DNA of 64,000 nt, from positions 1 to 64,000 of the forward strand of contig JAXHVL010000101.1 of assembly GCA_034189225.1 (NCBI GenBank). Reading direction: 5' to 3'. This stretch comes from JAXHTY01 sp034189225. Its GTDB lineage: Bacteria > Desulfobacterota > Desulfobacteria > Desulfobacterales > Desulfosudaceae. The notes under the pieces were generated by a model. It worked only from the letters and a program-made list of their open reading frames with translations, was not told the origin of the DNA and ran no database searches. A program made the translations under genes and the position numbers. Positions 25,645 through 38,361 of this stretch are shown piece by piece. The number at the start of each line of letters is the position of its first letter. The first letter of the stretch is position 1.

Positions 25645-25728
25645 AACACTGCGACATCAAAATTTTCATTCTCGCAAGACAACCAGACTGAGGTCTCATC
25701 CACCCGGACCATCAATCCGGCTTGATGG

Positions 25729-26796
25729 TCAGTGGTTTACAAACCGCTGTTTCAGCCAGGCGATGCCAATCAAGCCCAGGAGTACCACTGCACCACCGGT
25801 GGCCATCGGACTGGCGGCACCAACATGGACAGCTTCCACCCAGCCGGTGATATCCAAGCCAAGGCCGGCATACAGCTTATTGACCCCCAAGCCGAGGCCC
25901 AGTGAACAGATCACGATGGACATCAGGTAAACGGCCGTCGTTCCCCGGCCCAGAATTTTGGAGATAACGGCCAGGGCCGCCACATTGGTGGCCGGTCCGG
26001 CCAGAAGAAACACCAGGGCCGCGCCCGGCGACACCCCTTTGAGGGCCAGGGCCGCGGCAATGGGCGTGGAGGCCGTGGCGCAAACATAAATCGGCGCCGC
26101 CACGGTCAGCATAATCAGCATCGACCCCAGGCCGCCGCCCATATACCGGGTTATTACATCCGGCGATACGAAAACGGTAATCAGACCCGCCGCAAGAATG
26201 CCCCCCAGAAACCAGCCGCCGATATCCCCCAACAGATCACCAAAGGCATAGCCCAGGCCGCTCTTCAGCCGTGGCCACCAACCACTTGCAGCCGTGACTG
26301 GCCGGGCATCTGTCCGTTCTTCGGCACATCCGCACCCGTTGCGCGAGCAGGTCGCTCCCGCAGGGGGCTTAATATTATTGGATTTCCGACCTGTTATGTT
26401 CACCGCGATGCCGGTAATCATGGCCGTCACAAAGGCGGCTACCGGTCTGATAACCGTCATTACCGGGTCCAGCAGGGCATAGGTAATGGCAATGGAATCC
26501 ACGCCGGTCTCCGGCGTGGAAATGAGAAACGATGCAGTGGGCCCCTTGCCGGCCCCCTGCTCCCGCAGCCCTGCGGCCGCCGGCAGCACCGAACAGCTGC
26601 AAAGCGGAATCGGCACCCCCAGAGCCGAGGCCTTCATCACCCCGGCCACATTGCCGCCGCCAAGATGCCGGGCCACCAGGTCATCCGGCAGAAACGCCTT
26701 GAGCAGCCCGGCCACGAACAGCCCGAACAGCATGAACGGCGCAGCATCCGACAGTATATGCCAGCTTTCAATAATTGTTTGAATGATAACGTTCAT
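25729..26796 (-). CDS. SO_0444-type permease (probable metal efflux)
   Basis: 355 residues with about ten hydrophobic segments in two halves, each with a re-entrant conserved motif: VPIPLCSCSVLP near residue 60 and TVAAPIYVCATASTP near 231. The central cytoplasmic loop is Cys-rich (CSRNGCGC near 149), a possible metal-binding patch. The family (DUF318/SO_0444) includes proteins linked to Cu/Zn or arsenic efflux. An ArsR/SmtB-type repressor lies 41 bp upstream on the same strand, which supports metal-responsive export. Which metal cannot be read from the sequence. Confidence 0.8.
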   Translation of the reverse strand: MNVIIQTIIESWHILSDAAPFMLFGLFVAGLLKAFLPDDLVARHLGGGNVAGVMKASALGVPIPLCSCSVLPAAAGLREQGAGKGPTASFLISTPETGVDSIAITYALLDPVMTVIRPVAAFVTAMITGIAVNITGRKSNNIKPPAGATCSRNGCGCAEERTDARPVTAASGWWPRLKSGLGYAFGDLLGDIGGWFLGGILAAGLITVFVSPDVITRYMGGGLGSMLIMLTVAAPIYVCATASTPIAAALALKGVSPGAALVFLLAGPATNVAALAVISKILGRGTTAVYLMSIVICSLGLGLGVNKLYAGLGLDITGWVEAVHVGAASPMATGGAVVLLGLIGIAWLKQRFVNH

Positions 26797-26837
26797 TATA
26801 ATACACTACCTGCCATACAACTGCTAATAGCAATGAC

Positions 26838-27197
26838 CTATCCCACATGCTCTATCCCCGCCTTGACCATATTCGCCACATGGGTGTCATCCAGGCGGTA
26901 AAAAATATTCTTGCCGGCTTTGCGGTATCTGACCATTTTGGCTCCCCGCAGAATCCTTAATTGATGGGAGACCGCCGACGGGGACATCTCCAGCAGCGCC
27001 GCCAGATCACACACGCAGAGCTCGTCAAAAGAAAGCGCATGCAGAATCCGCACCCGGGTATGATCGCTCAGCGCCTTGAACAATTCCGCCAGTTCAAGCA
27101 GGCGGCCGCTCTCCGTCATCTTTTGCCTTACCCTGGCCACGGTTTCTTCATGCACAAAAGTCCGCAGGCAGGTTTTCGGCATGGCCTCGTTTTCCAT
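26838..27197 (-). CDS. ArsR/SmtB-family metal-responsive repressor
   Basis: 119 residues, winged helix. ELCVCDLAALLEMSPSAVSH contains the recognition helix region and the CVC ligands of the alpha-3 metal site (as in CadC/ArsR); an extra Cys lies near residue 10 (KTCLRTF). Near the C-terminus D-x-H followed ten residues later by His matches most of the SmtB alpha-5 Zn site, although the last ligand would be missing. The start is placed at 27197 with GAGG upstream; the ATG at 27227 overlaps the operator. It probably represses itself and the permease downstream until metal binds. Confidence 0.87.
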   Translation of the reverse strand: MENEAMPKTCLRTFVHEETVARVRQKMTESGRLLELAELFKALSDHTRVRILHALSFDELCVCDLAALLEMSPSAVSHQLRILRGAKMVRYRKAGKNIFYRLDDTHVANMVKAGIEHVG

Positions 27198-27212
27198 AAA
27201 CATCCTCACATT

Positions 27213-27226
27213 TGAATATATGTTCA
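27213..27226 (-). promoter_or_regulatory. SmtB/CzrA-type operator
   Basis: On the minus strand TGAACATATATTCA, an inverted repeat of the form recognised by ArsR/SmtB sensors (CzrA-type TGAACA...TATTCA). It lies 16 bp upstream of the repressor ATG in an AT-rich promoter region. Confidence 0.75.
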
Positions 27227-27227
27227 T

Positions 27228-27463
27228 ATATTAAGTTATACGCTTTGGCCTGTCAAGCAAATTTAACTTACCTGGAAGAAACACTTCGGCGGCGGCCAAA
27301 TCAGGAGAAAGACGCTCCTGTTCCTCGCCAACCGCCGGGGTCCAAACGGCAGGTAAAATACTTCGGGGGCTTTCCAGGATTGAAGGAGGAAGAATTGACA
27401 CGAATTACACGGTGTCATGGCCGGGCCGGCACCGTGTAATTCGCGAAATCCGTGGCTGCAAAA
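27228..27463. other. intergenic region with a 13-bp-stem hairpin
   Basis: No gene. A perfect 13-bp inverted repeat (GAATTACACGGTG / CACCGTGTAATTC) at 27402-27442 lies 22 bp past the stop of mvhD on the minus strand. It may mark the end of the hdrA-mvhD transcript but has no T run. The motif belongs to the oligonucleotide palindromes also seen at 59.2 kb. Confidence 0.6.
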
Positions 27464-27901
27464 TCAGGCAGCGCTATCGATGGTTTTGACGTGACGGGTA
27501 TTGGGGCCCACCTTTTTCACCGCTTCCGTAATCTCCTTGACCACCGTAACGAACTTGGTGGATTCCGCCGAGGAAATCCAGGAAAAATGCAGGCGTTCAG
27601 GTTCAACCCCCATGTATTCAAGCAAGTCTCTCAGTATCGTGAACTTCCGCCGGGCATAGTAATTACCTTCCAGGTAATGGCATTCACCCGGATGTCACCC
27701 GGAGACCCACACCGCATCGGCTCCCTCCCGAAGGGCGGCCAGGGCAAACTTGGGGTTCATCCGGCCGGTACAGGGCAGGCGTACCACCCGTATGTTGCCG
27801 GGATACTGCATCCTGCTCACACCGGCCAGGTCGGCCGCGCCGTAACTGCACCAGTTGCAAAGAAACGCTATGATTTTCGGTTCCCAGTCAGTGTCTGCCA
27901 T
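27464..27901 (-). CDS. mvhD: MvhD-type Fe-S subunit, selenoprotein (UGA at codon 69)
   Basis: 145 residues when read through TGA at 27695-27697. The sequence before (FLCNWCSYGAADLAGVSR, PCTGRM) and after (HPGECHYLEGNYYARRK, WISSAES) the UGA is one continuous MvhD family protein. The UGA stands for the first Cys of the conserved C-H-x-G-x-C motif. MvhD passes electrons between HdrA and hydrogenase, formate dehydrogenase or another donor through a [2Fe-2S] cluster. Selenocysteine-containing relatives are known (VhuD of methanogens, BamF of benzoyl-CoA reductase complexes). It is the last gene of the hdrA-mvhD-hdrA-mvhD operon. Confidence 0.9.
27662..27697 (-). promoter_or_regulatory. Sec UGA codon and SECIS-like hairpin (mvhD, distal)
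   Basis: At +17 to +33 after the UGA, ATTACCT / AGGTAAT forms a 7-bp stem with a GGA loop, GG at +24/+25. Confidence 0.82.
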
Positions 27902-27983
27902 TTTATTATATCTCCGTTTTTTTGTTTTCAGCTTCTAAACAACCAGATTCTGGACGCTAACAATTCACCGCCTCAATCCATTC

Positions 27984-30900
27984 CTACCCCGCTTCCTTCA
28001 GCGCAAAAATCTGGGCAAATATCTGGTCGTTATCAAACCCTTTGAGCGATATGGCGCCGGACCGGCAGGACGCGGCGCACAGGCCACAGCCCTTGCAGAG
28101 CACGGGATTGATCTGGGCCTTGCCCGGGAAAAATCTGGCATCCGGCTCGATAAACGACGGTGCCGAGTAAGGGCAAACGGAAACGCACACGCCGCAGGCA
28201 CTGCACATGGCCGGGTTCACCTTGGCCACAATGCCGCTGGCATAGGCGACTTCCTGGGCCAGGAGGGTGACCGCACGGGACGCGGCGGCCTGGCCCTGGG
28301 CCACGGCCTCATCCACAGGCTTGGGATAATGGGCCATGCCGCAGAGGTACACCCCGTCCGAAGCAAAATCCGACGGGCCGAGCTTGGCATGCTTTTCCGC
28401 AAAAAATCCGTCATCATTAACCGAAAGCTTATAAAGATTGGCCAGCTTGTTATTATCCGCAGGCAGCACAGCAGTGGCCAGGGACACCAGGTCCGTGTCG
28501 ATGCGCACCCTGCGATTGAGCACATGATCGGTCACCGTCACCGTCAGCGCATCCCCGGATATGGTAACCACGGGCTTGTCTTCCAGGTGATACCGGATAA
28601 AGATCACGCCGGCCTCTCTCGCCGCCTGGTACAGGTATTCCCGCTCCCCGTAAGTCCGGATATCCCGATAAAGAATATAGACATTCATGTCCGGATTGCG
28701 CTTTTTCAGTTCCAATGCGTTGTCGATGGAATGGGTGCAGCATACCCGGCTGCAATAGGGACGGTCCGGCTCCCGGGAACCCACGCATTGAATAAAAACC
28801 GCGCTGTCCATGGATTTCAGGGATGCATCCTCCGCAATCAGTTTTTCATCCAGCTCCAGGCTGGTGATAATCCGGTCGTCTTTCCCGTATTCATACTCAT
28901 CGGGCACATAGGGTTTGCCGCCGGTGGCCATGATCGCCACCCCGTGTTCCACCTGGGTCTCTTCCCCATTCCCGGAAATGGTGGAGGTGAAATTGCCGAT
29001 AAACCCTTCCGCGGCCACGATCTCGGCATTTGTGTGGACACGGATCTGTTCATGGTTCATCACCTCATCCACCATAGCGGCAAGCTCCTTCTGAACGTCG
29101 CTGCCGTCGGCCGTTTTATACAGACGCCGCGCCTGTCCGCCCAATTCGGCGGCCTTTTCCACCAGGTGGGTCTCATACCCCTGGCTGGCCAAGCTCTTTG
29201 CCGCCGCCATGCCGGCCAGACCGCCGCCCACCACCAATGCGGTCTGATTGACGTTCAACTCAGCTTCTTCCAGCGGCTCGGAAAGCGCCACATGGGCCAC
29301 CGCCATTCGGACCAGGTCTTTGGCCTTTTCTGTCGCCAGTTCGGGGTTGTTCCGATGCACCCAGGAATCCTGGTTTCGAATGTTGGCCATCTCGAAGAGG
29401 TATTTGTTGATACCCGCGCTCACCAGGGTCTCCTGAAACACACCCTCATGGGTCTTGGGGGTGCAGGAGGCCACCACCACCCGATTCAGGCCCTTTTCTT
29501 TGATCACTTCGGCCATCAGGTCCTGAGTATCCTGGCTGCACGTGTACAGGTTGTCTTCCACATGCTCCACGTAGGGCAGCTCCTTGGCATAATCCCGCAC
29601 GGCGGGCACATCCACGACCCCGGCAATATTACTGCCGCATTTGCACACGAACACGCCGATACGGGGCCGCTGCCCGGAGACATTGATCTCGGGCACGGGG
29701 TCTCTTTCTACGGTACAGGTATTGCGCGCCTCACTGATAACATCACCGATGGCAGACGCCGCAGCGGACGCATCCACCACGGACTGGGGAATATCCCGCG
29801 GCCCCTGGAATGCACCGCAGACAAACACCCCGTCCCTGGAAGTTTTAACCGGCGAAAACGCGCCGGTCTTCGCAAAATTGGACCGGGTCAGGTCCACGCC
29901 GAGCCGCTGTGCCAGATCCACCACCGATGGCGGCACTTCCAGCCCGACGGACAAAACCACCATGTCGAAATTTTCCGTGCAGATGCCGCCGTTGCCATCC
30001 ACGTAGCGCAGAACCAGCTCATCGGTTTCCGGGTCATTGTCGATGGTATGAACCCGGCTTTCAATAAACCGGACGCCATGGGTGTCCTCGGCCGTGTTGT
30101 AATACCGTTCAAAATCCTTGCCGTGGGTCCGCATGTCCATATAGAACACCGCGCACTCGAGATCCTCGCCCACGTGCTCCTTGGCGATCACCGTCTGCTT
30201 GATGGCATACATGCAGCACACCGAAGAACAATAGGCATTATCACACCGGTTGGTGTCCCTGGACCCCACGCATTGAAGCCAGGCGATCTTCCTGGGAATG
30301 CGCAGATCAGAGGGCCGCTGAACATGCCCCAGAAACGGCCCGGACGCGCTCAGGATGCGCTCAAACTCCAGGCTGGTGACCACGTCCGGCGATCTGTCAT
30401 ATCCGTAATAATCCAGCCCGGACGGATCAAATGCCTCGGTACCCGGGGCCAGCAGTACGGCGCCGGCTTCGATCTCCCGCTCATTGTAGGCATCCTTGTA
30501 GTAGATGGCCTCGGCAAGACACATCTTTTCACATAACCCGCAGCCGATGCACAGATCCGGATCAATGGCATAGGAGAGGGGAACGGACTGGGCGTATTTG
30601 ATATAAATCGCCGCCCGGTTCGACAGCCCCTGGTTGAATTCGTCGCTGCCCGTTATCGGGCATACCTGGCTGCACTGCCCGCAGCCGGTACACTTTTCCG
30701 GATCGATATACCGGGGTTGACTCGCCAGTTTTACCGTAAAATTCCCGACGTCGCCGTCCACGGACAGGACCTCGGTGTTGCCGATAATATTGATGTTGAT
30801 GTGCCGGCCGACCTCGACCAGTGTGGGCGAGATCACTCACATGGCACAGTCATTGGTGGGAAACGTCTTGTCCAGCTGGGCCATCATACCGCCCACCGTG

Positions 30901-31022
30901 GGTGACTTGTCCACCAGGTTGACATAATATCCTGAATCGGCCAAATCCAGCGCAGCCTGCATGCCGGCGATACCGGCACCCACCACGACCACACTGCCCG
31001 TTTTTCCGTTTTTACCAGCCAT
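27984..31022 (-). CDS. hdrA: large HdrA with two FAD modules, selenoprotein (UGA at codon 62)
   Basis: 1012 residues when read through TGA 30837-30839. Module 1: GAGIAGMQAALDL, GGMMAQLDKTFPTNDCAM-U, then VISPTLVEVGRH, ferredoxin motifs CTGCGQCSQVCP and CIGCGLCEKMC, and LQCVGSRD. About residue 400 onward: IGVFVCKCGSNIAG, CTPKTHE and MANIRNQDSWVH, i.e. the usual HdrA N-terminal Fe-S region. Module 2: VVGGGLAGMAAAKS, IQCVGSRE, and two C-terminal ferredoxin motifs (CSACGVCVSVCP, CKGCGLCAASC). The UGA replaces the HdrA active-site Cys in TNDCSxC. Two flavin modules in one chain resemble BamE-type proteins. Gene pairs with the MvhD 82 bp downstream. Confidence 0.9.
30804..30839 (-). promoter_or_regulatory. 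Sec UGA codon and SECIS-like hairpin (hdrA, distal)
   Basis: At +16 to +33, CTGGTC / GGCCGG (with two G-U pairs) closes a GAGGTC loop, GG at +24/+25. AGGTC also appears in the loop of the E. coli fdhF SECIS. Confidence 0.72.
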
Positions 31023-31061
31023 AATTATCCTGTTATATTTTCATGTTAACGATCTTCATTG

Positions 31062-31823
31062 TCATGCCACGGCCCGCACGAACCGGGGATCCCGATCGTC
31101 ATAGCCGTCCACTGCCACCTGACCGTCATGTTCCAGTTCCACCAGAAAAGCGGCCACCGTGTGTTTGGACAGCCGGGTCTTGTCAGAAATCTGCGCCACC
31201 TTCTGGCCTTCTTTTTCGCTCAGGGCCGCCAGCACCAGCGCCTTATCATACTCCTGGCGAAGGGCGGTATCCAGAACCTCCGAATAACGCTCCGGATCGA
31301 TGGTTTTGCCGTACACGTTCTGGTGCTCCTCCAGTTCGCGCTCCATCCCCAGCAGCCAGCGAATCCGCGGGGCGTTCAGCGTCTGTTTGACAGCCGCCAG
31401 AGGAAGCCGCAACGCCGACCGGTCCAATGGTCCCAGGGCATCAGCGGCTTCGCAGATTTCACCGGCATAATCGGCAAACAGCTTGCCCTCGGCCGAACTG
31501 ACCCACCGCAGCCATAACCGCTCACTGCCGATGCCCGCCATATCCAGAAGACGCGCCAGGGCCGTCATCTTTTTTTCCGCATATAGATTACCATCCTGGT
31601 AATGACATTCACCGGGATGTCACCCGGCCACAAATGCGCCGTCATACCCTTTTTCAAGGGCATCCACCACGAACAGCGGATCCACCCTGCCGGAACACAT
31701 CACCCGTACCGGCCGAATCTGGCCCGGATACTGGAACCGGGATACCCCGGCCAGGTCCGCGCCGGCGTATGCGCACCAGTTGCACAGAAACCCGACGACT
31801 TTTGTCTGATGTTTTTCACTCAT
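31062..31823 (-). CDS. mvhD: MvhD-type Fe-S subunit with C-terminal winged-helix-like extension, selenoprotein (UGA at codon 68)
   Basis: 253 residues when read through TGA 31620-31622. Residues 1 to about 125 are MvhD (FLCNWCAYAGADLAGVSR, then U-HPGECHYQDGN and WVSSAEG). The remaining ~125 residues are an extension absent from the distal MvhD. Its last 60 residues (KVAQISDKTRLSKHTVAAFLVELE followed by GYDDRDPRF) look like a winged helix. That could be a protein contact or a DNA- or nucleotide-sensing part; function unknown. The downstream half has no ribosome site of its own. It is flanked by the two large HdrA genes with gaps of 35 and 39 bp. Confidence 0.88.
31587..31622 (-). promoter_or_regulatory. 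Sec UGA codon and SECIS-like hairpin (mvhD, proximal)
   Basis: ATTACCA / TGGTAAT with a GGA loop at +24 to +26. Compared with the distal mvhD copy, the loop-closing pair is exchanged (T-A to A-T), a compensatory change that supports the stem. Confidence 0.85.
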
Positions 31824-31858
31824 ATAGCCCTCGCCTTTTCTCTCGTTGACGGCCGTTA

Positions 31859-34912
<3,054 letters not shown>

Positions 34913-35236
34913 CCTCTTGCTCCCTATATGATTTCAGGTTGAAATGGTTCTCCTGCCAGTCTGCTGATTCCCAGAAATCCTTCTGCTTGTTTCCAGAAAT
35001 ATGATTCCAAAGTATTGTTTAATCCTTTCTTACTGGTTTGTCAATATCTGACCCTCCCTGACAGTTCTGAAACATCAACCGAAAAGCGAGGGCATCTGTC
35101 AATAAGACGGTGACCTGACAGCATTTCCACCCCCCTTGAATGTTTTTTTTCAAATGTCAAAAAAAAACCAGTAGACTTTTTTGTCAGATTGATGCTATAT
35201 AATCGGATTTAATATTAACCGAACAAGGAAAATAGT
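34913..35236. promoter_or_regulatory. divergent promoter region, hdrA-mvhD operon / rnf operon
   Basis: 324 bp. TATAAT at 35198-35203 is a consensus -10 for rnfC, 34 nt before its ATG, with only weak -35 candidates (TAGACT at 35172). CCTGACAG occurs at about 35056 and 35112. A(n) tracts fill 35145-35167. Shared location suggests the Rnf and HdrA-MvhD operons are co-regulated. Confidence 0.45.
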
Positions 35237-36598
35237 ATGGCTTTACGATTACCCGGATTCGAAGGGACGGGCACGTTTGACAAGGGGGTGCACCCCCCGG
35301 AGCGCAAGGAATTTTCAGAAGACGCTTTTATCGAGGTCGTGCCCACACCGGAAAGAGTGGTCGTGCCGCTGATTCAGAACATCGGCGCGCCCAGCGAATG
35401 CATTGTCAAGTCAAAACAGCAGGTGGCCATGGGCGACCCCATCGCCAAGTCCACCGCGTTTGTATCCGTGCCCATTCACGCCCCCATCGGCGGCAAGGTG
35501 ATGAAGACATCCAACGTCACCCTTCCCAACGGCCGGCATGTGCAGGCGGTGCCCATCAAGGCCGAGGGCGAACAGCTTGAAGGCGACGCGCTGATGGCGG
35601 ATGTGCTCGGCGGCGACTGGCCCAAAGACGCGGCGGACAACCACGACCCCAAGGCCATTTCCGATGCCATCCAGGAAGCCGGCATCGTGGGACTCGGCGG
35701 AGCGGCGTTTCCCACCCACGTTAAAATCATGCCCAACGATAAAACCACCATCGATGCCCTGCTGATCAACGGCTGTGAATGCGAACCTTACCTGACAACG
35801 GATTACCGTGTAATGCTGGAAGCGGCGGGTGCAGTGGTCTGTGGGGCGCTGCTGGCGGCCCGGGCCTTGGATGCCAAGGCTGTTGTCATCGCCATCGAGG
35901 CCAACAAACCCAAGGCCGTGGAAGCGATTCAGAAAGCAGCCCAGGGAACACGGGTCCAGGTGGCCGTTCTCAAGACCAAATACCCCCAAGGCAGTGAAAA
36001 ACACCTGATCAAGGCGGTGATGAACCGAAAGGTGCCGCCCGGCAAGCTGCCCATGGATGTGGGGGCAGCGGTGAGCAACGTGGGAACGGTGGTGGCCATC
36101 GCCAGGGCTGTTCTGCGGGGCAAGCCCCTTACCCACCGCGTGGTCTGCGTTACCGGGGCCGGCATTCGGCAGCCTAAGAACCTGCTGGTTCCAATCGGCA
36201 TCCGCTACCAGGACCTGGTCAACTATTGCGGCGGCCTCACAGCGGACGCGGCCCGGATCATCTCCGGCGGCCCCATGATGGGATTTGCCTTCACAGACCT
36301 GGAAATGCCGGTCACCAAGGGCACCAGCGCCATGACGGTGCTGACGCGGGATGATGTGCAAAAAGCCGAAGAAACCAGCTGCGTCCGGTGCGGCCGATGC
36401 GTGGATGTGTGCCCGCTGAACCTGGTCCCCAGCAAGCTGGGGATTGCCTCCAGGAACAAAAACGCGGCGCTGGCGGAAAAATACCATATTTTTACCTGCC
36501 TGGAATGCGGCAGCTGCGCCTATACCTGCCCGGCAAGCCTCCCACTGGTCCAGCTGATCCGGATGGGCAAGGCCCTGGTAACGGCTTCGAATAAATAA
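35237..36598 (+). CDS. rnfC: Rnf complex subunit RnfC
   Basis: 453 residues. RnfC is the peripheral NADH-binding subunit of the ferredoxin:NAD+ oxidoreductase that pumps Na+ or H+. GLGGAAFPTHVK and INGCECEPYLTTD form the FMN/NADH site as in NuoF. The C-terminus has two [4Fe-4S] motifs, CVRCGRCVDVCP (near 385) and CLECGSCAYTCP (near 425). AAGGAAAAT precedes the ATG. The operon order is C-D-G-E-A-B, as in acetogens and sulfate reducers. Confidence 0.96.
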   Translation: MALRLPGFEGTGTFDKGVHPPERKEFSEDAFIEVVPTPERVVVPLIQNIGAPSECIVKSKQQVAMGDPIAKSTAFVSVPIHAPIGGKVMKTSNVTLPNGRHVQAVPIKAEGEQLEGDALMADVLGGDWPKDAADNHDPKAISDAIQEAGIVGLGGAAFPTHVKIMPNDKTTIDALLINGCECEPYLTTDYRVMLEAAGAVVCGALLAARALDAKAVVIAIEANKPKAVEAIQKAAQGTRVQVAVLKTKYPQGSEKHLIKAVMNRKVPPGKLPMDVGAAVSNVGTVVAIARAVLRGKPLTHRVVCVTGAGIRQPKNLLVPIGIRYQDLVNYCGGLTADAARIISGGPMMGFAFTDLEMPVTKGTSAMTVLTRDDVQKAEETSCVRCGRCVDVCPLNLVPSKLGIASRNKNAALAEKYHIFTCLECGSCAYTCPASLPLVQLIRMGKALVTASNK

Positions 36599-36652
36599 AA
36601 ACTGGAATGCCGAAAAGGCGTTTCTGAGAAACATCACTGAATTAATAAACCA

Positions 36653-37675
36653 ATGGATGAGACGACGACACAAATGAACGAACAACAAGCAGAAACCGGC
36701 AAGGGATCGTCGCTTCAGGCGGCACCGTCCCCCCATCTGTCCAACGCCTCGTTTACCACCCGGCGCATGATGATCGATGTCTTAATCGCGCTGGTGCCCG
36801 TCATCGTAATGGCCCTTTACATTTTTAAAATGTATGCGGTCAAGCAACTGCTGATCTGCCTGATCAGCACCCTGGCGGCCGAGGCGATCTTCACGAAAAT
36901 GCGGGGCAAGCCCCTGCCGCTGATGGACTGCTCGGCTGCGGTCACCGGCCTGATTCTCGGGCTGTCGCTGCCCGGGCCGGCGCCATGGTACGTCGGGGTC
37001 ATCGGCTCCTTTGTGGCCATCGGGGTCGGGAAAACCATTTTCGGCGGCCTCGGCATGAACATTTTCAATCCGGCAATGGTGGGCCGGGCATTTGTCATGA
37101 TTGCATTTGCCGGCAGCATGGCGGCCTCGGGCTATCTGGAGGCGAGCGTCAGCAACGTGGATATCATTACCCAGGCAACCCCGCTGGACTCCTTCAAACA
37201 ATCGGGTGTGGTAACCCCGCTGCTGGACCTTTTTACCGGCACGACCAATGGTTCCCTGGGGGAAGTCAGCGCCATTGCCTGCCTTATCGGCGGCATTTAC
37301 CTGTGCATCCGCAGAACCGCCTCCTGGGAGATTCCGGCCGGCATTATCGCCGCAGTGATTGTTCTCGGCGGCATTGCCAACCTGGCAAGCCCTGACTCGG
37401 GCTGGACGGTGCTGCACCATTTATTCGGCGGCGCCCTGCTGTTCGGGGCCTTTTTTATCGCCACCGATCCGGTAACCAGCCCCCTGACCCGAAGCGGTAA
37501 GCTGATATTCGGTGTGGGCGTCGGCGCGGTGATCATGCTGCTGCGAATTTTCAGCGGCTACCCCGAAGGCGTGATGTTCGCGGTGCTGCTGATGAACGCG
37601 GTGACGCCGCTGCTGAACCGATGGACGGTCCCGAAACCGTTTGGCACGGTGAAGGAAGCGCCCAGCGAAGGATAA
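36653..37675 (+). CDS. rnfD: Rnf complex subunit RnfD
   Basis: 340 residues, an integral membrane subunit with about nine helices. The segment ITQATPLDSFK holds the Thr to which FMN is covalently bound in RnfD/NqrB (T in ATPL). It forms the ion-conducting core with RnfA and RnfE. The first ~50 residues are a hydrophilic cytoplasmic extension rich in Gln/Thr. A second in-frame ATG (36674) lies close, so the exact start is uncertain by seven codons. Confidence 0.95.
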   Translation: MDETTTQMNEQQAETGKGSSLQAAPSPHLSNASFTTRRMMIDVLIALVPVIVMALYIFKMYAVKQLLICLISTLAAEAIFTKMRGKPLPLMDCSAAVTGLILGLSLPGPAPWYVGVIGSFVAIGVGKTIFGGLGMNIFNPAMVGRAFVMIAFAGSMAASGYLEASVSNVDIITQATPLDSFKQSGVVTPLLDLFTGTTNGSLGEVSAIACLIGGIYLCIRRTASWEIPAGIIAAVIVLGGIANLASPDSGWTVLHHLFGGALLFGAFFIATDPVTSPLTRSGKLIFGVGVGAVIMLLRIFSGYPEGVMFAVLLMNAVTPLLNRWTVPKPFGTVKEAPSEG

Positions 37676-37717
37676 TTTAAGACAACCGGCAACCAAGGCA
37701 TAGTGGAAATAAATCGT

Positions 37718-38335
37718 ATGAAAAACAACTACATTGTACAGGCATGGCTGGTGCTGATTCTGGCGATTTTTTACGGCGGGGCATTGGCCGGGATTCAGTT
37801 GACCCTGGCGCCCAAAATTGCAGAAAACAGGATTCAGGAAACCCGCGAGAGGGTGCCCGGACTGGTGCTTGGCGCTGATCAGGCCGGAGAAGTGACGCTC
37901 AGCATCAATTCGTCCAATATTGTCGTGGAAAAAAACGGCAGAAAGGTGTTTTACCAGGTCTTTAAAGCCACAAAAAACGGCGAGATTGCCGGCTGGGTGG
38001 CCAAGCATAAGGGCCAGGGATACGCAGATAAAATTGAACTGCTGATCGGCTTGAACCCCGGGCTTTCCAAAATTACGGGGCTTTACGTTCTCAACCAGAA
38101 AGAAACCCCGGGTCTGGGCAACAAAATTATTGAGGCCGACTGGCGAAAACAATTTATCAACGCCCCCACCTCCAGAAACCTTGAAGTGGTGAAAACCGGC
38201 GCGGACGATCCCAATGAAATCGATGCCATTACGGGCGCCACCATATCGTCCCGAAGCGTCTGCAGCATCGTGAACACCGCGTTAAACGATCTGAAATCGC
38301 CCCTTCACAAACGAATAACCCACACTGAAAATTAA
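37718..38335 (+). CDS. rnfG: Rnf complex subunit RnfG
   Basis: 205 residues, one N-terminal membrane helix and a soluble FMN-binding domain. TGATISSRSV near residue 177 contains the flavinylated Thr (S/T-GAT). LNQKETPGLG is the family's other conserved loop. The start is taken at ATG 37718; GTG at 37703 in the same frame, with AAGG before it, would add five residues. It passes electrons between RnfD and the other subunits. Confidence 0.93.
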   Translation: MKNNYIVQAWLVLILAIFYGGALAGIQLTLAPKIAENRIQETRERVPGLVLGADQAGEVTLSINSSNIVVEKNGRKVFYQVFKATKNGEIAGWVAKHKGQGYADKIELLIGLNPGLSKITGLYVLNQKETPGLGNKIIEADWRKQFINAPTSRNLEVVKTGADDPNEIDAITGATISSRSVCSIVNTALNDLKSPLHKRITHTEN

Positions 38336-38361
38336 CGGACAATTATGAGGATATTCAGCGT

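Noticed and set aside
28329..30536. 735-aa frame on the strand opposite to hdrA
   Set aside because: An antisense frame of the HdrA gene; composition is a product of GC-rich codons with no family features.
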